Counted from the stretch's first letter, positions 1 through 7,887 are shown. The stretch: DNA of 64,000 nucleotides from Roseburia sp. 499 (GCF_001940225.2 NZ_CP135164.1:3286001-3350000), one strand, 5' to 3'. Notes: generated by a model not told the origin, from the letters alone. Numbers and translations: made by a program.

Positions 1-1
1 G

Positions 2-118
2 AATATCAACAGCTTCGATCAGGAAGGCGTACAGCTTGGAAAAGTATTAGCAAAGCGTGTATTAGCACATGAAACAGATGGAGCGCTGAAAGAATATAGT
101 GATTTATTAAATATTTAA
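2..118 (+). CDS. pgi: Glucose-6-phosphate isomerase, C-terminal end (partial)
   Basis: Only the last 38 codons are in the window; the gene begins before base 1 and stops at TAA 116-118. The peptide contains NINSFDQEGVQLGKVLAKRV, the conserved C-terminal signature of phosphoglucose isomerase (SFDQ-G-V-LGK), the glycolytic enzyme that interconverts glucose-6-phosphate and fructose-6-phosphate. A strong hairpin terminator follows within 3 bases, so this is the end of a transcription unit. The assignment rests on this short tail alone, but the motif is distinctive. Confidence 0.8.
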   Translation, partial: NINSFDQEGVQLGKVLAKRVLAHETDGALKEYSDLLNI

Positions 119-120
119 TC

Positions 121-156
121 AAAAAGGAGCTATCGCTGAGGTGATAGCTCCTTTTT
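121..156 (+). terminator. Rho-independent terminator of pgi
   Basis: A perfect inverted repeat (AAAAAGGAGCTATC and GATAGCTCCTTTTT) with an 8-nt loop ends in a T-tract just after the pgi stop. The A-run on the left arm means it could also work in the other direction. Confidence 0.9.
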
Positions 157-206
157 AAATGAAGCATATCAAAGTTGATATATGATAAAAGAAACGGAAG
201 GTTATA

Positions 207-1034
207 ATGTTTAAAATCGGTGAATTTTCAAAATTGACACAAGTATCGGTCAGAATGCTAAGATATTATGATGAAATGGGCCTATTAAAACCGGCAGAGG
301 TTGATAAATGGACGGGGTATCGAATGTATTCTGTAGAACAAATACCGGTGTTAAATAAAATTATATATCTTCGAGACAGCGGATTTAGTGTTGCAGAAAT
401 AGCAGTGGCTCTTAATAATGATGACAAAAATTCTATTGCGGAACAATTAGATAAAAAGTATCTAGAAATTCAGCAAAACATACAGAATGAACAGGAGAAA
501 CTTTCCAAAATTGCTTTGGCAAAACAAGAATTATTACAAGGAACAGGAGAAATGCATTACAATATCGCCATAAAATCTATTCCCAGTTATCTTGTACTTT
601 CGTTACGCAGAGTGATTCGGGATTATTATGCAGAGGGTAAATTGTGGAAAGAATTGTCTGAATTTGCTGAAATGCAACATATCAAACCATATATAGATTT
701 TTCGTGTAATACATTTTCTATTTATCATGATAAGGAATATAAAGAGAAAAATGTTGATGTTGAATTATGTGTGCCAGTAAAAAAGGCAGGAAACAGTCAG
801 GGGGATTTTCAATTTCGCTATACAGAAGCTATTCCCATTATGGCATGCACAATGGTATATGGTGAATTTTCGAATATCGCAGGAGCTTATCGCGGTTTTG
901 CTAATTGGTTACAGGGGAATACACAATATAAAATGAGTGGACCGGATAGACAAATTGTACACCGAGGACCATGGAATGAAGAAAATCCTCAAAAATACTT
1001 GACCGAAATACAAATACCACTAGAAATGCAATAA
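207..1034 (+). CDS. MerR-family transcriptional activator with GyrI-like effector domain
   Basis: The 275-aa protein starts with the MerR winged-helix signature (residues 1-70: MFKIGEFSKLTQVSVRMLRY, then YDEMGLLKP and the RMYS turn). A dimerisation coiled coil follows at about 75-115. The C-terminal half (about 120-275) resembles the GyrI/BmrR small-molecule-binding fold. ATG 207 is preceded by GGAAGG. Members of this family activate multidrug or detoxification genes when a ligand binds. The gene lies 82 bp upstream of a trmO-like gene, and the gap holds a MerR-type promoter, so that gene is the likely target (inference). The ligand is unknown. Confidence 0.85.
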   Translation: MFKIGEFSKLTQVSVRMLRYYDEMGLLKPAEVDKWTGYRMYSVEQIPVLNKIIYLRDSGFSVAEIAVALNNDDKNSIAEQLDKKYLEIQQNIQNEQEKLSKIALAKQELLQGTGEMHYNIAIKSIPSYLVLSLRRVIRDYYAEGKLWKELSEFAEMQHIKPYIDFSCNTFSIYHDKEYKEKNVDVELCVPVKKAGNSQGDFQFRYTEAIPIMACTMVYGEFSNIAGAYRGFANWLQGNTQYKMSGPDRQIVHRGPWNEENPQKYLTEIQIPLEMQ

Positions 1035-1054
1035 CTTAGAAACGTTTTTTCTCG

Positions 1055-1085
1055 TTGACTCTCACATGGTGTGAGGGTCTAAAAT
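1055..1085 (+). promoter_or_regulatory. MerR-type promoter/operator upstream of trmO-like gene
   Basis: A TTGACT -35 box (1055-1060) and a TAAAAT -10 box (1080-1085) are separated by exactly 19 bp, longer than the usual 17. The spacer region contains the dyad GACTCTCACA-TG-GTGTGAGGGTC. A 19-bp spacer filled by a dyad is the hallmark of promoters that MerR proteins untwist to activate. The MerR gene just upstream is the obvious regulator. Confidence 0.75.
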
Positions 1086-1116
1086 TTGCTTACAGGCAAA
1101 AGAAGGAGGAAAAAAT

Positions 1117-1593
1117 ATGACATCTTATGAAGTAAAACCTATTGGGAAAATCTGTAACAGTGAAAATGGTATTTTTATTCAGCTTGAGGATGAATTTATT
1201 CCGGCATTAACCGCGCTGGAGGGATTCAGTCACATCAATGTTCTTTGGTGGTTCAGTGAGTTTGATAGTAAAGAGTGTAGGTCAATCTTAGATACAGAAC
1301 AGCCTTATAAAAGGGCGCCTGAGAAAATGGGCATTTTTGCTACGAGGTCTCCGATTCGTCCGAATCCAATCGCATTGACTGCAGTAGAGGTTATTAGTAT
1401 CGATTATCAAAAAGGCATTATCCGGATTCCATATATTGATGCAAATGACAATACACCGGTTCTTGATATCAAGCCATATACCCCTAGTCTTGACAGAATA
1501 GAAAATCCTACGGTTCCGGATTGGTGTTCTCATTGGCCGAAAAGTTTAGAGGAATCTGCAACTTTTCCGTGGGAAAATGAATTTAATTTTTAA
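1117..1593 (+). CDS. trmO: TrmO/TsaA-family tRNA (t6A37) N6-methyltransferase-like protein
   Basis: The 158-aa protein belongs to the UPF0066/TsaA family. It shows GFSHINVLWWF near residues 36-46 and the family signature GIFATRSPIRPNPIALT near 72-88. TrmO methylates N6-threonylcarbamoyladenosine at position 37 of some tRNAs using S-adenosylmethionine. The length fits the short single-domain form. ATG 1117 has a strong AGGAGG site. The MerR-type promoter upstream suggests it is induced rather than constitutive, which is unusual for a tRNA modification gene, so a different substrate is possible. Confidence 0.75.
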   Translation: MTSYEVKPIGKICNSENGIFIQLEDEFIPALTALEGFSHINVLWWFSEFDSKECRSILDTEQPYKRAPEKMGIFATRSPIRPNPIALTAVEVISIDYQKGIIRIPYIDANDNTPVLDIKPYTPSLDRIENPTVPDWCSHWPKSLEESATFPWENEFNF

Positions 1594-1604
1594 AAACGTG
1601 TTTG

Positions 1605-1640
1605 TAAAAAACGGGAAGATTTATTTTAAATCTTCCCGTT
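1605..1640 (-). terminator. Terminator between convergent trmO and murG
   Basis: Inverted repeat AACGGGAAGAT / ATCTTCCCGTT with a 9-nt loop. Read on the minus strand it is followed by a T-run (plus-strand A-run at 1605-1610), so it mainly ends murG transcription. It may also serve trmO. Confidence 0.8.
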
Positions 1641-1653
1641 CCTATTTCTGTTC

Positions 1654-2721
1654 TTACTTCTTTGCTGCCTCTTCGATAATCTGAACTACAGTCTCTACAG
1701 AGTTCATCTGTTTACTCTCTTTCATGGCAGTGATGTACTGGTCCCGATTTTCGTAAAGTTTCTGTACCGCATCTAAAAGAACTACATTACTTAAGTTCTC
1801 TTCTTCAATTACCATGCTAAATCCTTGCTGTTCAAAGGATTTTGCATTTAATATCTGGTCTCCACGGCTGGCGTTGGCAGAAAGTGGGATCAAAATATTT
1901 GGCTTATGTAATGCAAGTAATTCACAGATGGAATTTGCGCCGGCGCGGGAAATTACAATATCCGCAAGAGCAAACATATCGCTTAATTCCTGATTTGCAT
2001 ACTCAAATTGTGCATAACCTGCTGTACCGTGCAGGGATTTGTCCAGATTGCCCTTTCCGCACAAATGGATGACCTGATAGGTTTTTAAAAGCTCTGGCAG
2101 GATACCACGGACAATTTCGTTAATAAACAGTGAACCGCTACTGCCACCTACTACAAGAATGACTGGTTTGTCATCGGTTAGATGACAGTAATCCAATGCA
2201 TGTTGGCGGTTTCCGCTTAACAATTCGCTTCGAATTGGAGAACCGGTAAGTATTGCTTTGTCTGCCGGAAGATATTCTAAAGTTTCCGGGAAGTTGCAGC
2301 ATACCTTGTAGGCGTTTGGAATTGCGAGTTTGTTGGCAAGTCCCGGAGTAATATCCGATTCGTGGATAATGGCCGGAATGTGACAGTGTTTTGCTGCAAA
2401 GACAACCGGAACAGATACAAATCCGCCCTTAGAAAAGACCACATCCGGTTTCAATTTTTTTAAAAGTTTGCGAGCCTGACCGTAGCCTTTTAGTACCTTA
2501 AAAGGATCGGAAAAGTTTTTGATATCAAAGTAACGACGTAGTTTTCCGGAAGAAATGCCATAATAGGGAATGTCGCAGTCTTCAATCAGTTTCTTTTCCA
2601 TTCCTTCGTAAGAGCCAATGTAGTGAATATCATATCCCAATTCTTTCAAACGGGGAAGTAATGCAATATTAGGAGTAACATGTCCGGCAGTTCCACCGCC
2701 GGTAAGTACGATTCGTTTCAT
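1654..2721 (-). CDS. murG: MurG, lipid II-forming GlcNAc transferase
   Basis: UDP-GlcNAc:undecaprenyl-PP-MurNAc-pentapeptide transferase makes lipid II at the inner face of the membrane. The 355-aa protein begins MKRIVLTGGGTAGHVTPNIA, with the glycine-rich TGGGTAGH loop of MurG. FSKGGFVSVPV lies near residue 98, and VVGGSSGS and SRAGANSICELLAL lie in the C-terminal UDP-GlcNAc-binding domain. ATG 2721 is chosen because GGAGG lies just upstream and the protein then starts at the conserved MKRI; ATG 2733 is an in-frame alternative. It stands alone rather than in a dcw cluster and is probably the housekeeping copy. Confidence 0.92.
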   Translation of the reverse strand: MKRIVLTGGGTAGHVTPNIALLPRLKELGYDIHYIGSYEGMEKKLIEDCDIPYYGISSGKLRRYFDIKNFSDPFKVLKGYGQARKLLKKLKPDVVFSKGGFVSVPVVFAAKHCHIPAIIHESDITPGLANKLAIPNAYKVCCNFPETLEYLPADKAILTGSPIRSELLSGNRQHALDYCHLTDDKPVILVVGGSSGSLFINEIVRGILPELLKTYQVIHLCGKGNLDKSLHGTAGYAQFEYANQELSDMFALADIVISRAGANSICELLALHKPNILIPLSANASRGDQILNAKSFEQQGFSMVIEEENLSNVVLLDAVQKLYENRDQYITAMKESKQMNSVETVVQIIEEAAKK

Positions 2722-2900
2722 TAGAACCTCCAAAATTATTCTTCAAATTATCATTACTCACTATTTTATACTCCTCTATAAAAAAGTCAAGGGAAACATG
2801 TCGTCGAAAAAGCCCGAAACATGCGATGAAAAGAGGGCTTGTCCTACTTTTCAAAAGAAAGAAACTTCATTATAATAGTAGAAGAAAAGGAGGCGGGATT

Positions 2901-3215
2901 ATGAGTACAGTAACAGAGGTACTGCAAAATTACGGAGAGATAGCAAATATCGGGCTGAAAACAGTGATTGGAATAGCGATGCTGTGCCTGTTAACAGGGA
3001 TTTTAAAACAGATAAAGAGATTAAATACAAGTTTAAAAAGCATTACAGCGAATATGCAGGCGTATTTTGATGTGATTCTTACGGAGGAAGAGGAAACCAA
3101 TAATGCGCAGCATATGGAAAAGGAAGAGGAAATCAGAGCTAAGATAGAGCAGTTAAAAAAACAAGAAGAGGATGAACAGATTTTTAATGCCGTGTTACAG
3201 GAATATTTTTCTTGA
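2901..3215 (+). CDS. Small membrane protein, unknown function
   Basis: This 104-aa protein is not a recognised family. Residues about 18-40 (IGLKTVIGIAMLCLLTGIL) form one membrane segment, and the rest is a charged, coiled-coil-like tail rich in Glu and Lys (about 65-95). ATG 2901 follows AGGAGG at good spacing. It is transcribed away from murG and ends at a shared terminator facing vanX. Its context gives no clear role. Confidence 0.6.
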   Translation: MSTVTEVLQNYGEIANIGLKTVIGIAMLCLLTGILKQIKRLNTSLKSITANMQAYFDVILTEEEETNNAQHMEKEEEIRAKIEQLKKQEEDEQIFNAVLQEYFS

Positions 3216-3257
3216 GAAAGTAAGAAAGTTGTAAAAAGTATTGTAAAAGAAATGTAA

Positions 3258-3304
3258 GAAACGGAGCTGGCACATGAATTGATGATAATGCGTAGCTCCG
3301 TTTC
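3258..3304. terminator. Bidirectional terminator between small membrane protein and vanX
   Basis: Inverted repeat GAAACGGAGCT / AGCTCCGTTTC between two convergent genes. A/T-rich sequence on both sides makes it usable from either direction. Confidence 0.75.
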
Positions 3305-3310
3305 TCTATT

Positions 3311-3919
3311 TTATTCAATTACAAAATCAAAATAAACATCCGGATATGGTTCGTTTTTTAACGAATAATGCCACCACTCATTCTCGTAAGGAACAAATCC
3401 GCCTTTTTCCATAAGGTCACGAAGGAGTTTACGGTTTTTATGTTCTTCTTTTGTGATTCCCTGTGCATCATAGTGAGATACCTTATCCATTAGGTCGAAG
3501 TCTCCACCCATATCTAAAAGTTTCTGGCTTTCGATATCATATAATGTCAAATCGATGGTGCTACCTCTGCTGTGACCGGAATATTCTGCTATGTATCCGT
3601 CATCAATCATTGTTTTCTTATCAATATTTGGATAGTGTTTTGATTTACGGCTTTCATCTTTGCTATGCTTCGTCCATTCCATAAAATGAGATACTGCTCG
3701 TACCGGACGATATCCGTCCCATAAAAGAAGTCCTAATCCCATTTTTTGTGCCATTTCGTTTACTTTCTTTAATGCATTTGCCATTTCAACGGTTCCAACT
3801 ACACGATTTACTTTATATCCATTTACAGGCATTCCCATGAAATTGTCCCATGTGGCATATTTTGCATCCCATCTGATTCCTGGGATAGCTTCATCTAAAA
3901 ATACAAAATTCTGTTTCAT
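3311..3919 (-). CDS. vanX: VanX-type D-Ala-D-Ala dipeptidase
   Basis: Cytoplasmic zinc dipeptidase that destroys D-Ala-D-Ala so that only D-Ala-D-Lac enters peptidoglycan precursors. The 202-aa length equals that of VanX, and the catalytic and zinc residues fall at the same numbers: Arg71 (WDGYRP), His116 and Asp123 (SGHSRGSTIDL), Glu181 and His184 (EWWHY). The start is taken as ATG 3919 (MKQNFVFLDE), behind AAAGGCGG, because an upstream in-frame ATG at 3967 would add a non-conserved tail. It is separated from vanH and the ligase by an IS110 element, so it may need its own promoter. Confidence 0.92.
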   Translation of the reverse strand: MKQNFVFLDEAIPGIRWDAKYATWDNFMGMPVNGYKVNRVVGTVEMANALKKVNEMAQKMGLGLLLWDGYRPVRAVSHFMEWTKHSKDESRKSKHYPNIDKKTMIDDGYIAEYSGHSRGSTIDLTLYDIESQKLLDMGGDFDLMDKVSHYDAQGITKEEHKNRKLLRDLMEKGGFVPYENEWWHYSLKNEPYPDVYFDFVIE

Positions 3920-3950
3920 TTGTATAATCCGCCTTTCTGCGAAAGGTACC

Positions 3951-3968
3951 AATGTTTCATGAAACATT
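3951..3968. promoter_or_regulatory. 18-bp perfect palindrome upstream of vanX
   Basis: AATGTTTCATGAAACATT is perfectly self-complementary and lies 32 bp upstream of the vanX start. It could bind a dimeric regulator or be part of the sequence in which the IS110 element landed. It resembles a bacterial parS but lacks the central CG. Confidence 0.4.
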
Positions 3969-4029
3969 TTGGTGAACTTCCGCTTTTCTAATCTATTTTC
4001 CTTCTGATATATTCTTCTTATAAGACTGA

Positions 4030-4232
4030 CACACTACAGAACACGTGGAGGTGAGTGGCGGGGCTGTATAGCGGCGACCTCGCATTTGTATATGTTGTCG
4101 GTCATCCGTTAAGGCATCAATGATTGGCGCATAACAGTAGCCCGTAAACTTATCTCTTCCAAAGTCGACTCGATTTTGCCGGATGATCAGTCAATGTCAG
4201 CTTATAACTATAAATTTCAGGAGGTTATTTTA
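4030..4232 (+). ncRNA. Candidate IS110 bridge RNA region
   Basis: The 5' non-coding part of IS110-group elements is known to encode a bridge RNA whose loops pair with target and donor DNA. Here about 200 nt precede the transposase and contain pairable segments. TCATCCG (4102-4108) can pair with CGGATGA (4180-4186), enclosing a large internal loop region. A GC-rich stretch near 4048-4082 contains GAGGT and ACCTC. No loop-to-target match could be assigned. The call comes from family knowledge plus visible structure. Confidence 0.5.
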
Positions 4233-5492
4233 TTGTCGTTTAAAATTCTCAAAAACAATTGTTGTGGGCTTGATGTCCACAAAACCTGGATCTATGCCTG
4301 CATCGGTATTACTGATTCCAACGGTCGTACTGAGTATAAACAAGCTCGCTTTTCTTCCTTTACAAAAGGTTTGCAAGAGTTGTGTGATTGGCTTGTTAAA
4401 TATAACTGTAACGACGTTTGTATGGAATCTACCGGCAAATACTGGATTCCAGTTTTTAATATCTTAGAGAAGAATAACATCTGGGTTACTCTTTCTCATC
4501 CCAAATATACCAAGCCTCAAAAAGGTAATAAGACGGATCGTAAGGATGCTAAATGGATCTGTGATCTATATATGTGTGGCATGGTCCAGCCTTCCTTTAT
4601 TCCTCCGGCTGATATCCGTCAATTAAGAGATTTAGCAAGATACCGTTTCAAACTCACTTGCATGATTACCGGTGAGAAGAATCGTGCACATAACTGTCTT
4701 ACTGTCTCTAACTTTAAGCTGGATGATGTCTTTACTGATATATTTGGTAAATCTTCTCGTTCCATTACGGAACAGATTTTACAACACCCTGGGGAAACTT
4801 TTGATGTAGCACCATTTGTTGATGGCAGATGTAAAACTCCTATCGAAGAAATACAAGCTGCTGTTGATGGCACTATCTCTACCGAACAAGCTGTGAAACT
4901 CAGACAATGTCTTAATCACATCGATGAATTAGAAATGCACAAAGCAGAAATAGAACGGGAAATCTTTCGTCTCAGTGATAAATACGAAAAAGTCCTTAAT
5001 CTTATGCGAACCGTACCAGGATTCGATAAGAACCCAATGACTGCCATTCAGGTGCTCTCTGAAATCGGAGGTGATATGTCTGTCTTCCCCACAGCTAAAA
5101 ACCTCGTTTCATGGGCAGGATGCTGTCCTCGCAATGATCAAAGCAATCAAAAAATCAAATCCACTAGGATTTCCCGTGCTGGTTATTATTTTAAACCAGT
5201 TTTGGTGCAAGTTGCAAATGCTTTAATCAAATCGAAGAAAAATCCTGAATTTACTACCCGTTATCGACGTATAAAAGCACGTCGTGGTCACAAGAAAGCT
5301 ATCATTGCTATCTGCCGTATGATCCTGACCGCTATCTGGCACATACTCACAGATTTAAAACCATATACACCAGAAGGTTTTCTTGCATCACGTCCTGTGA
5401 ATGAATCAAAAGTACTGACCACTTCACAGGCACTTAATTTACTTAAACAACGAGGATATGTCATCAAAGATGATGCTGTTCCTGTTACCTGA
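4233..5492 (+). CDS. IS110-family DEDD transposase (recombinase)
   Basis: The 419-aa protein has the IS110 layout. An N-terminal RuvC-like DEDD domain begins CCGLDVHKTW, with CMESTGKYW near residue 75 and TDRKDAKWICDLYMCGMV near 105. A C-terminal Transposase_20 domain contains VPGFDKNPMTAIQVLSEIG near 265 and FPTAKNLVSWAGCCP, ending with the Ser-containing motif region. The start is taken as TTG 4233, which follows AGGAGGT at 7-nt spacing; an in-frame ATG at 4176 lies inside the probable bridge RNA and has no ribosome site. The frame is open, so the element may be active. Confidence 0.88.
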   Translation: MSFKILKNNCCGLDVHKTWIYACIGITDSNGRTEYKQARFSSFTKGLQELCDWLVKYNCNDVCMESTGKYWIPVFNILEKNNIWVTLSHPKYTKPQKGNKTDRKDAKWICDLYMCGMVQPSFIPPADIRQLRDLARYRFKLTCMITGEKNRAHNCLTVSNFKLDDVFTDIFGKSSRSITEQILQHPGETFDVAPFVDGRCKTPIEEIQAAVDGTISTEQAVKLRQCLNHIDELEMHKAEIEREIFRLSDKYEKVLNLMRTVPGFDKNPMTAIQVLSEIGGDMSVFPTAKNLVSWAGCCPRNDQSNQKIKSTRISRAGYYFKPVLVQVANALIKSKKNPEFTTRYRRIKARRGHKKAIIAICRMILTAIWHILTDLKPYTPEGFLASRPVNESKVLTTSQALNLLKQRGYVIKDDAVPVT

Positions 5493-5633
5493 TTAGGTGT
5501 TGTGTCTATATTTAATTTTTATGCCACCGAAAGATGGTTTGTTTGCTATGCCCTTTATTTCTTGGCTGGCCTCTACTTATTTGTTTCAAACTTGTCTCCT
5601 TCATACAAAATTTATTCATGTCAAAGTGTGCGT

Positions 5634-6650
5634 TTAGAGTGCTAACTCAACTAATCGATTAATCATTTCTGTAAAATCAATGCCGGCTGCGTGCATCATA
5701 CGAGGATATCGGCTATAACAGGTAAGCCCCGGTAATGTATTTACCTCATTTAAAATGATTTCCTCGTTATCTGTTAAGAATAAATCTACTCTGGCCAGTC
5801 CTTTGCAGCCCATTGCCTGGTACACCTTTTTTGCTTCGGTTTTAATGCGTTCGGTTAGTTCTTTTTCCAATGGAGCGGGTACTTTAATAGAAGAGTTTTC
5901 AGACCCCTGTTCCGGATTTTTTTCTTGATGGATGCGGAAAAATCCGTTGCTAACTTGAATCATGTCTACCTCACCGGTGATTAGCGCATTACCATTTCCC
6001 ATAACTGCACAACCAACTTCTGCACCTACAATGGCTTCTTCGATTAACACTTTACTATCATATCTTAATGCCTCTTCTATAGCGGCTTGATATTGTTCTT
6101 TGCATGTTACTTTACTAATTCCAAAAGAGGAACCGGATCTGGCTGGTTTGATAAAGACTGGGTACGGCAACGCGTCCGGATTAATGTCTTCTACACACTC
6201 TGTTGTTATAAACCAAGGAACGCGCACTCCGGCCTTTTGGGCCACCAGATGTGCGAAAGATTTGTCCATTCCGATTACAGATGCTTCAATTCCGCAACCC
6301 ACATAAGGAATGCCGGACATTTCCATAATTCCCTGAAGCTGTCCATCTTCGCCCATTTTTCCATGCATAACAGGGAAAATCACATCAATTGGTTGAAAAG
6401 TATAGTTGTTGTTTTCTAATAATAAAATACCTTTCATGCTTTTGTCCGGTGACAAAATAGCGGTTACATGACTGTCAGACAATGGCTGTTCGGGACTTGT
6501 TACTTTATGCCACTCTCCATTTTTGGTAATTCCAACATAAGTCACCTCGTATTTTGTTTTATCAATATGATGATAAACCTCTGTAGCGGATTTTACTGCA
6601 ATATCATGTTCCTCTGAACAACCTCCGAATAAAACTAAAACCTTAAGCAT
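5634..6650 (-). CDS. VanA-type D-alanine--D-lactate ligase
   Basis: ATP-grasp ligase joining D-Ala to D-lactate, giving glycopeptide-resistant cell-wall precursors. The 338-aa protein shows FGGCSEEHDIAVKSA (residues 8-22), MHGKMGEDGQLQG (95-107), FIKPARSGSSFG (166-177) and NEVNTLPG near the C-terminus. The omega-loop reads FFRIHQE with His241, matching the His of VanA that favours lactate; ordinary Ddl enzymes have Tyr in this region. Its ATG overlaps the end of vanH by 8 bp, showing translational coupling. It belongs to the VanA/B/D/F-like group; the exact subtype cannot be set by eye. The IS110 element lies directly downstream. Confidence 0.9.
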   Translation of the reverse strand: MLKVLVLFGGCSEEHDIAVKSATEVYHHIDKTKYEVTYVGITKNGEWHKVTSPEQPLSDSHVTAILSPDKSMKGILLLENNNYTFQPIDVIFPVMHGKMGEDGQLQGIMEMSGIPYVGCGIEASVIGMDKSFAHLVAQKAGVRVPWFITTECVEDINPDALPYPVFIKPARSGSSFGISKVTCKEQYQAAIEEALRYDSKVLIEEAIVGAEVGCAVMGNGNALITGEVDMIQVSNGFFRIHQEKNPEQGSENSSIKVPAPLEKELTERIKTEAKKVYQAMGCKGLARVDLFLTDNEEIILNEVNTLPGLTCYSRYPRMMHAAGIDFTEMINRLVELAL

Positions 6651-7656
6651 AAATCATGTCCTCTCTTTCCTTTAAGTTTTTTACTAATTGACCCGAAAAT
6701 ATTTCCGGTACTTTTTCTGATAAGTGCTTGGGTGTATACTCTATGCATCCCAAGATACTATTTTTCACGGAATCTTCTAATGCTTGCTCCGTATAAAAAG
6801 CGCTATGAGGTGTAATTATCACATTCTCCATTTGGCAGAGTTTTGCAATGTTTGTCTCGACCTCTTCACAGGATTTGTAGAAAAATAGTTCATCGTTTTC
6901 CAGTACATCTAATGCGGCCCCCGAAACATCACCATTTTCTAAAGCGTGAATTAGTGCTGGAGTGTCAATTAACCCTCCACGAGCCGTATTGATGATATAA
7001 GCCCCTTTTTTTAAAAAATGAATATTGCCTTTATTCAACATATGTGAGCTATCTTTATCTAAAGGAATGTGATAACTTACAATATCGCTTTTAGATAAAA
7101 GTTCTTCATAAGGAACATAGGTCAGTCCCTGTACGTGGTACTTATCGTAACAGATAATTTTGCAGCCAAATCCTTTTAAAAGTCTAATTACAGCTTGTCC
7201 AATGCGTCCTGTCCCAACCACACCAACGGTTAATTCTTTCAGTTCCTTAAATCTTTTCTGGGGAAGTCTATAATCATATGCTTCCATCTTTTTCTCTGTG
7301 TTCTTCATATTGCGAAGAGACATAAGTATTAACATTAGTGTATGTTCCGCAACGCTCTCCGGTGAGTACGCTACGTTTTCCACTTGGATTTCTAAGCGAT
7401 TTGCTTCTTCTGTGCAAATGTGGTTTGTGCCGATACTTCTTGTGGAGATATATTTCACGCCAGCCTGTTTCAAACGTCTAAGATTTTCTTTGTTTATATG
7501 ATCTGCATGGCTAATGCTTAATAAATGTTCACTACCTGTCTGACACATCTCGTCCATGTTTTTGTAAAAGTGAAGTTCAACTTGATATAATGTAGCGTAT
7601 TTTTTAAAGATTTCTTTTTCGGTCGGAGTACTTCCTAAAACAGCTATTTTCTTCAT
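6643..7656 (-). CDS. vanH: VanH-type D-lactate dehydrogenase
   Basis: NADH-dependent 2-hydroxyacid dehydrogenase reducing pyruvate to D-lactate for the neighbouring ligase. The 337-aa protein has the Rossmann motif VGVVGTGRIGQ near residue 144, the catalytic-region motif NTARGGLID near 223, and ITPHSAFYTEQAL with the catalytic His near 276. Together with the ligase and VanX it completes the D-Lac resistance triad. It is the first gene of the minus-strand unit. No two-component regulator genes lie beside it, and no clear promoter was found in the 231-bp gap upstream. Confidence 0.9.
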   Translation of the reverse strand: MKKIAVLGSTPTEKEIFKKYATLYQVELHFYKNMDEMCQTGSEHLLSISHADHINKENLRRLKQAGVKYISTRSIGTNHICTEEANRLEIQVENVAYSPESVAEHTLMLILMSLRNMKNTEKKMEAYDYRLPQKRFKELKELTVGVVGTGRIGQAVIRLLKGFGCKIICYDKYHVQGLTYVPYEELLSKSDIVSYHIPLDKDSSHMLNKGNIHFLKKGAYIINTARGGLIDTPALIHALENGDVSGAALDVLENDELFFYKSCEEVETNIAKLCQMENVIITPHSAFYTEQALEDSVKNSILGCIEYTPKHLSEKVPEIFSGQLVKNLKEREDMIYA

Positions 7657-7822
7657 GGTTTTCCTGCCTTTCTATATTATTTTTTGTATGCTTGCTTTTA
7701 TGTTTTGTATTTTAAAGCTTCAAAATGACAAGCAGGTGACTTCTTTATTACAAATCCGTCACTTTTCATTTTTTTAGAATTTTGTTAGAGGAATGAAACA
7801 TGAGAGTGTTGTTGGTTATAAC

Positions 7823-7868
7823 AAAAAAACTGCCACTTTACGATTTTTATCAATCATAAAGTGACAGC
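7823..7868 (-). terminator. Terminator of the chemotaxis receptor gene
   Basis: On the minus strand, stem CTGTCACTTTA / TAAAGTGGCAG is followed by a run of seven T. It isolates the receptor gene from vanH. Confidence 0.85.
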
Positions 7869-7887
7869 TTCTTTTGCTTATTAGAGA

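Larger units (their letters stand above)
4020..5600 (+). mobile_element. IS110-family insertion element between the van ligase and vanX (approximate ends)
   Basis: The element comprises a DEDD transposase gene plus a roughly 200-bp structured non-coding left end and a short right flank. IS110 elements generally lack terminal inverted repeats, so the exact ends cannot be read here. The limits given are the intergenic space around the transposase. It interrupts what is normally a tight vanH-ligase-vanX operon and points opposite to it. Confidence 0.7.

Noticed and set aside
3951..3968. Chromosomal parS site.
   Set aside because: It reads TGTTTCATGAAACA in the centre, so the two central bases CG of the canonical parS are missing. 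It is far from the element's parB and is better treated as an unexplained palindrome.
7657..7887. vanR/vanS remnants or a VanR-type promoter upstream of vanH.
   Set aside because: No frame of useful length and no recognisable repeat of a VanR box. Only A/T-rich sequence and the receptor gene's terminator were seen.
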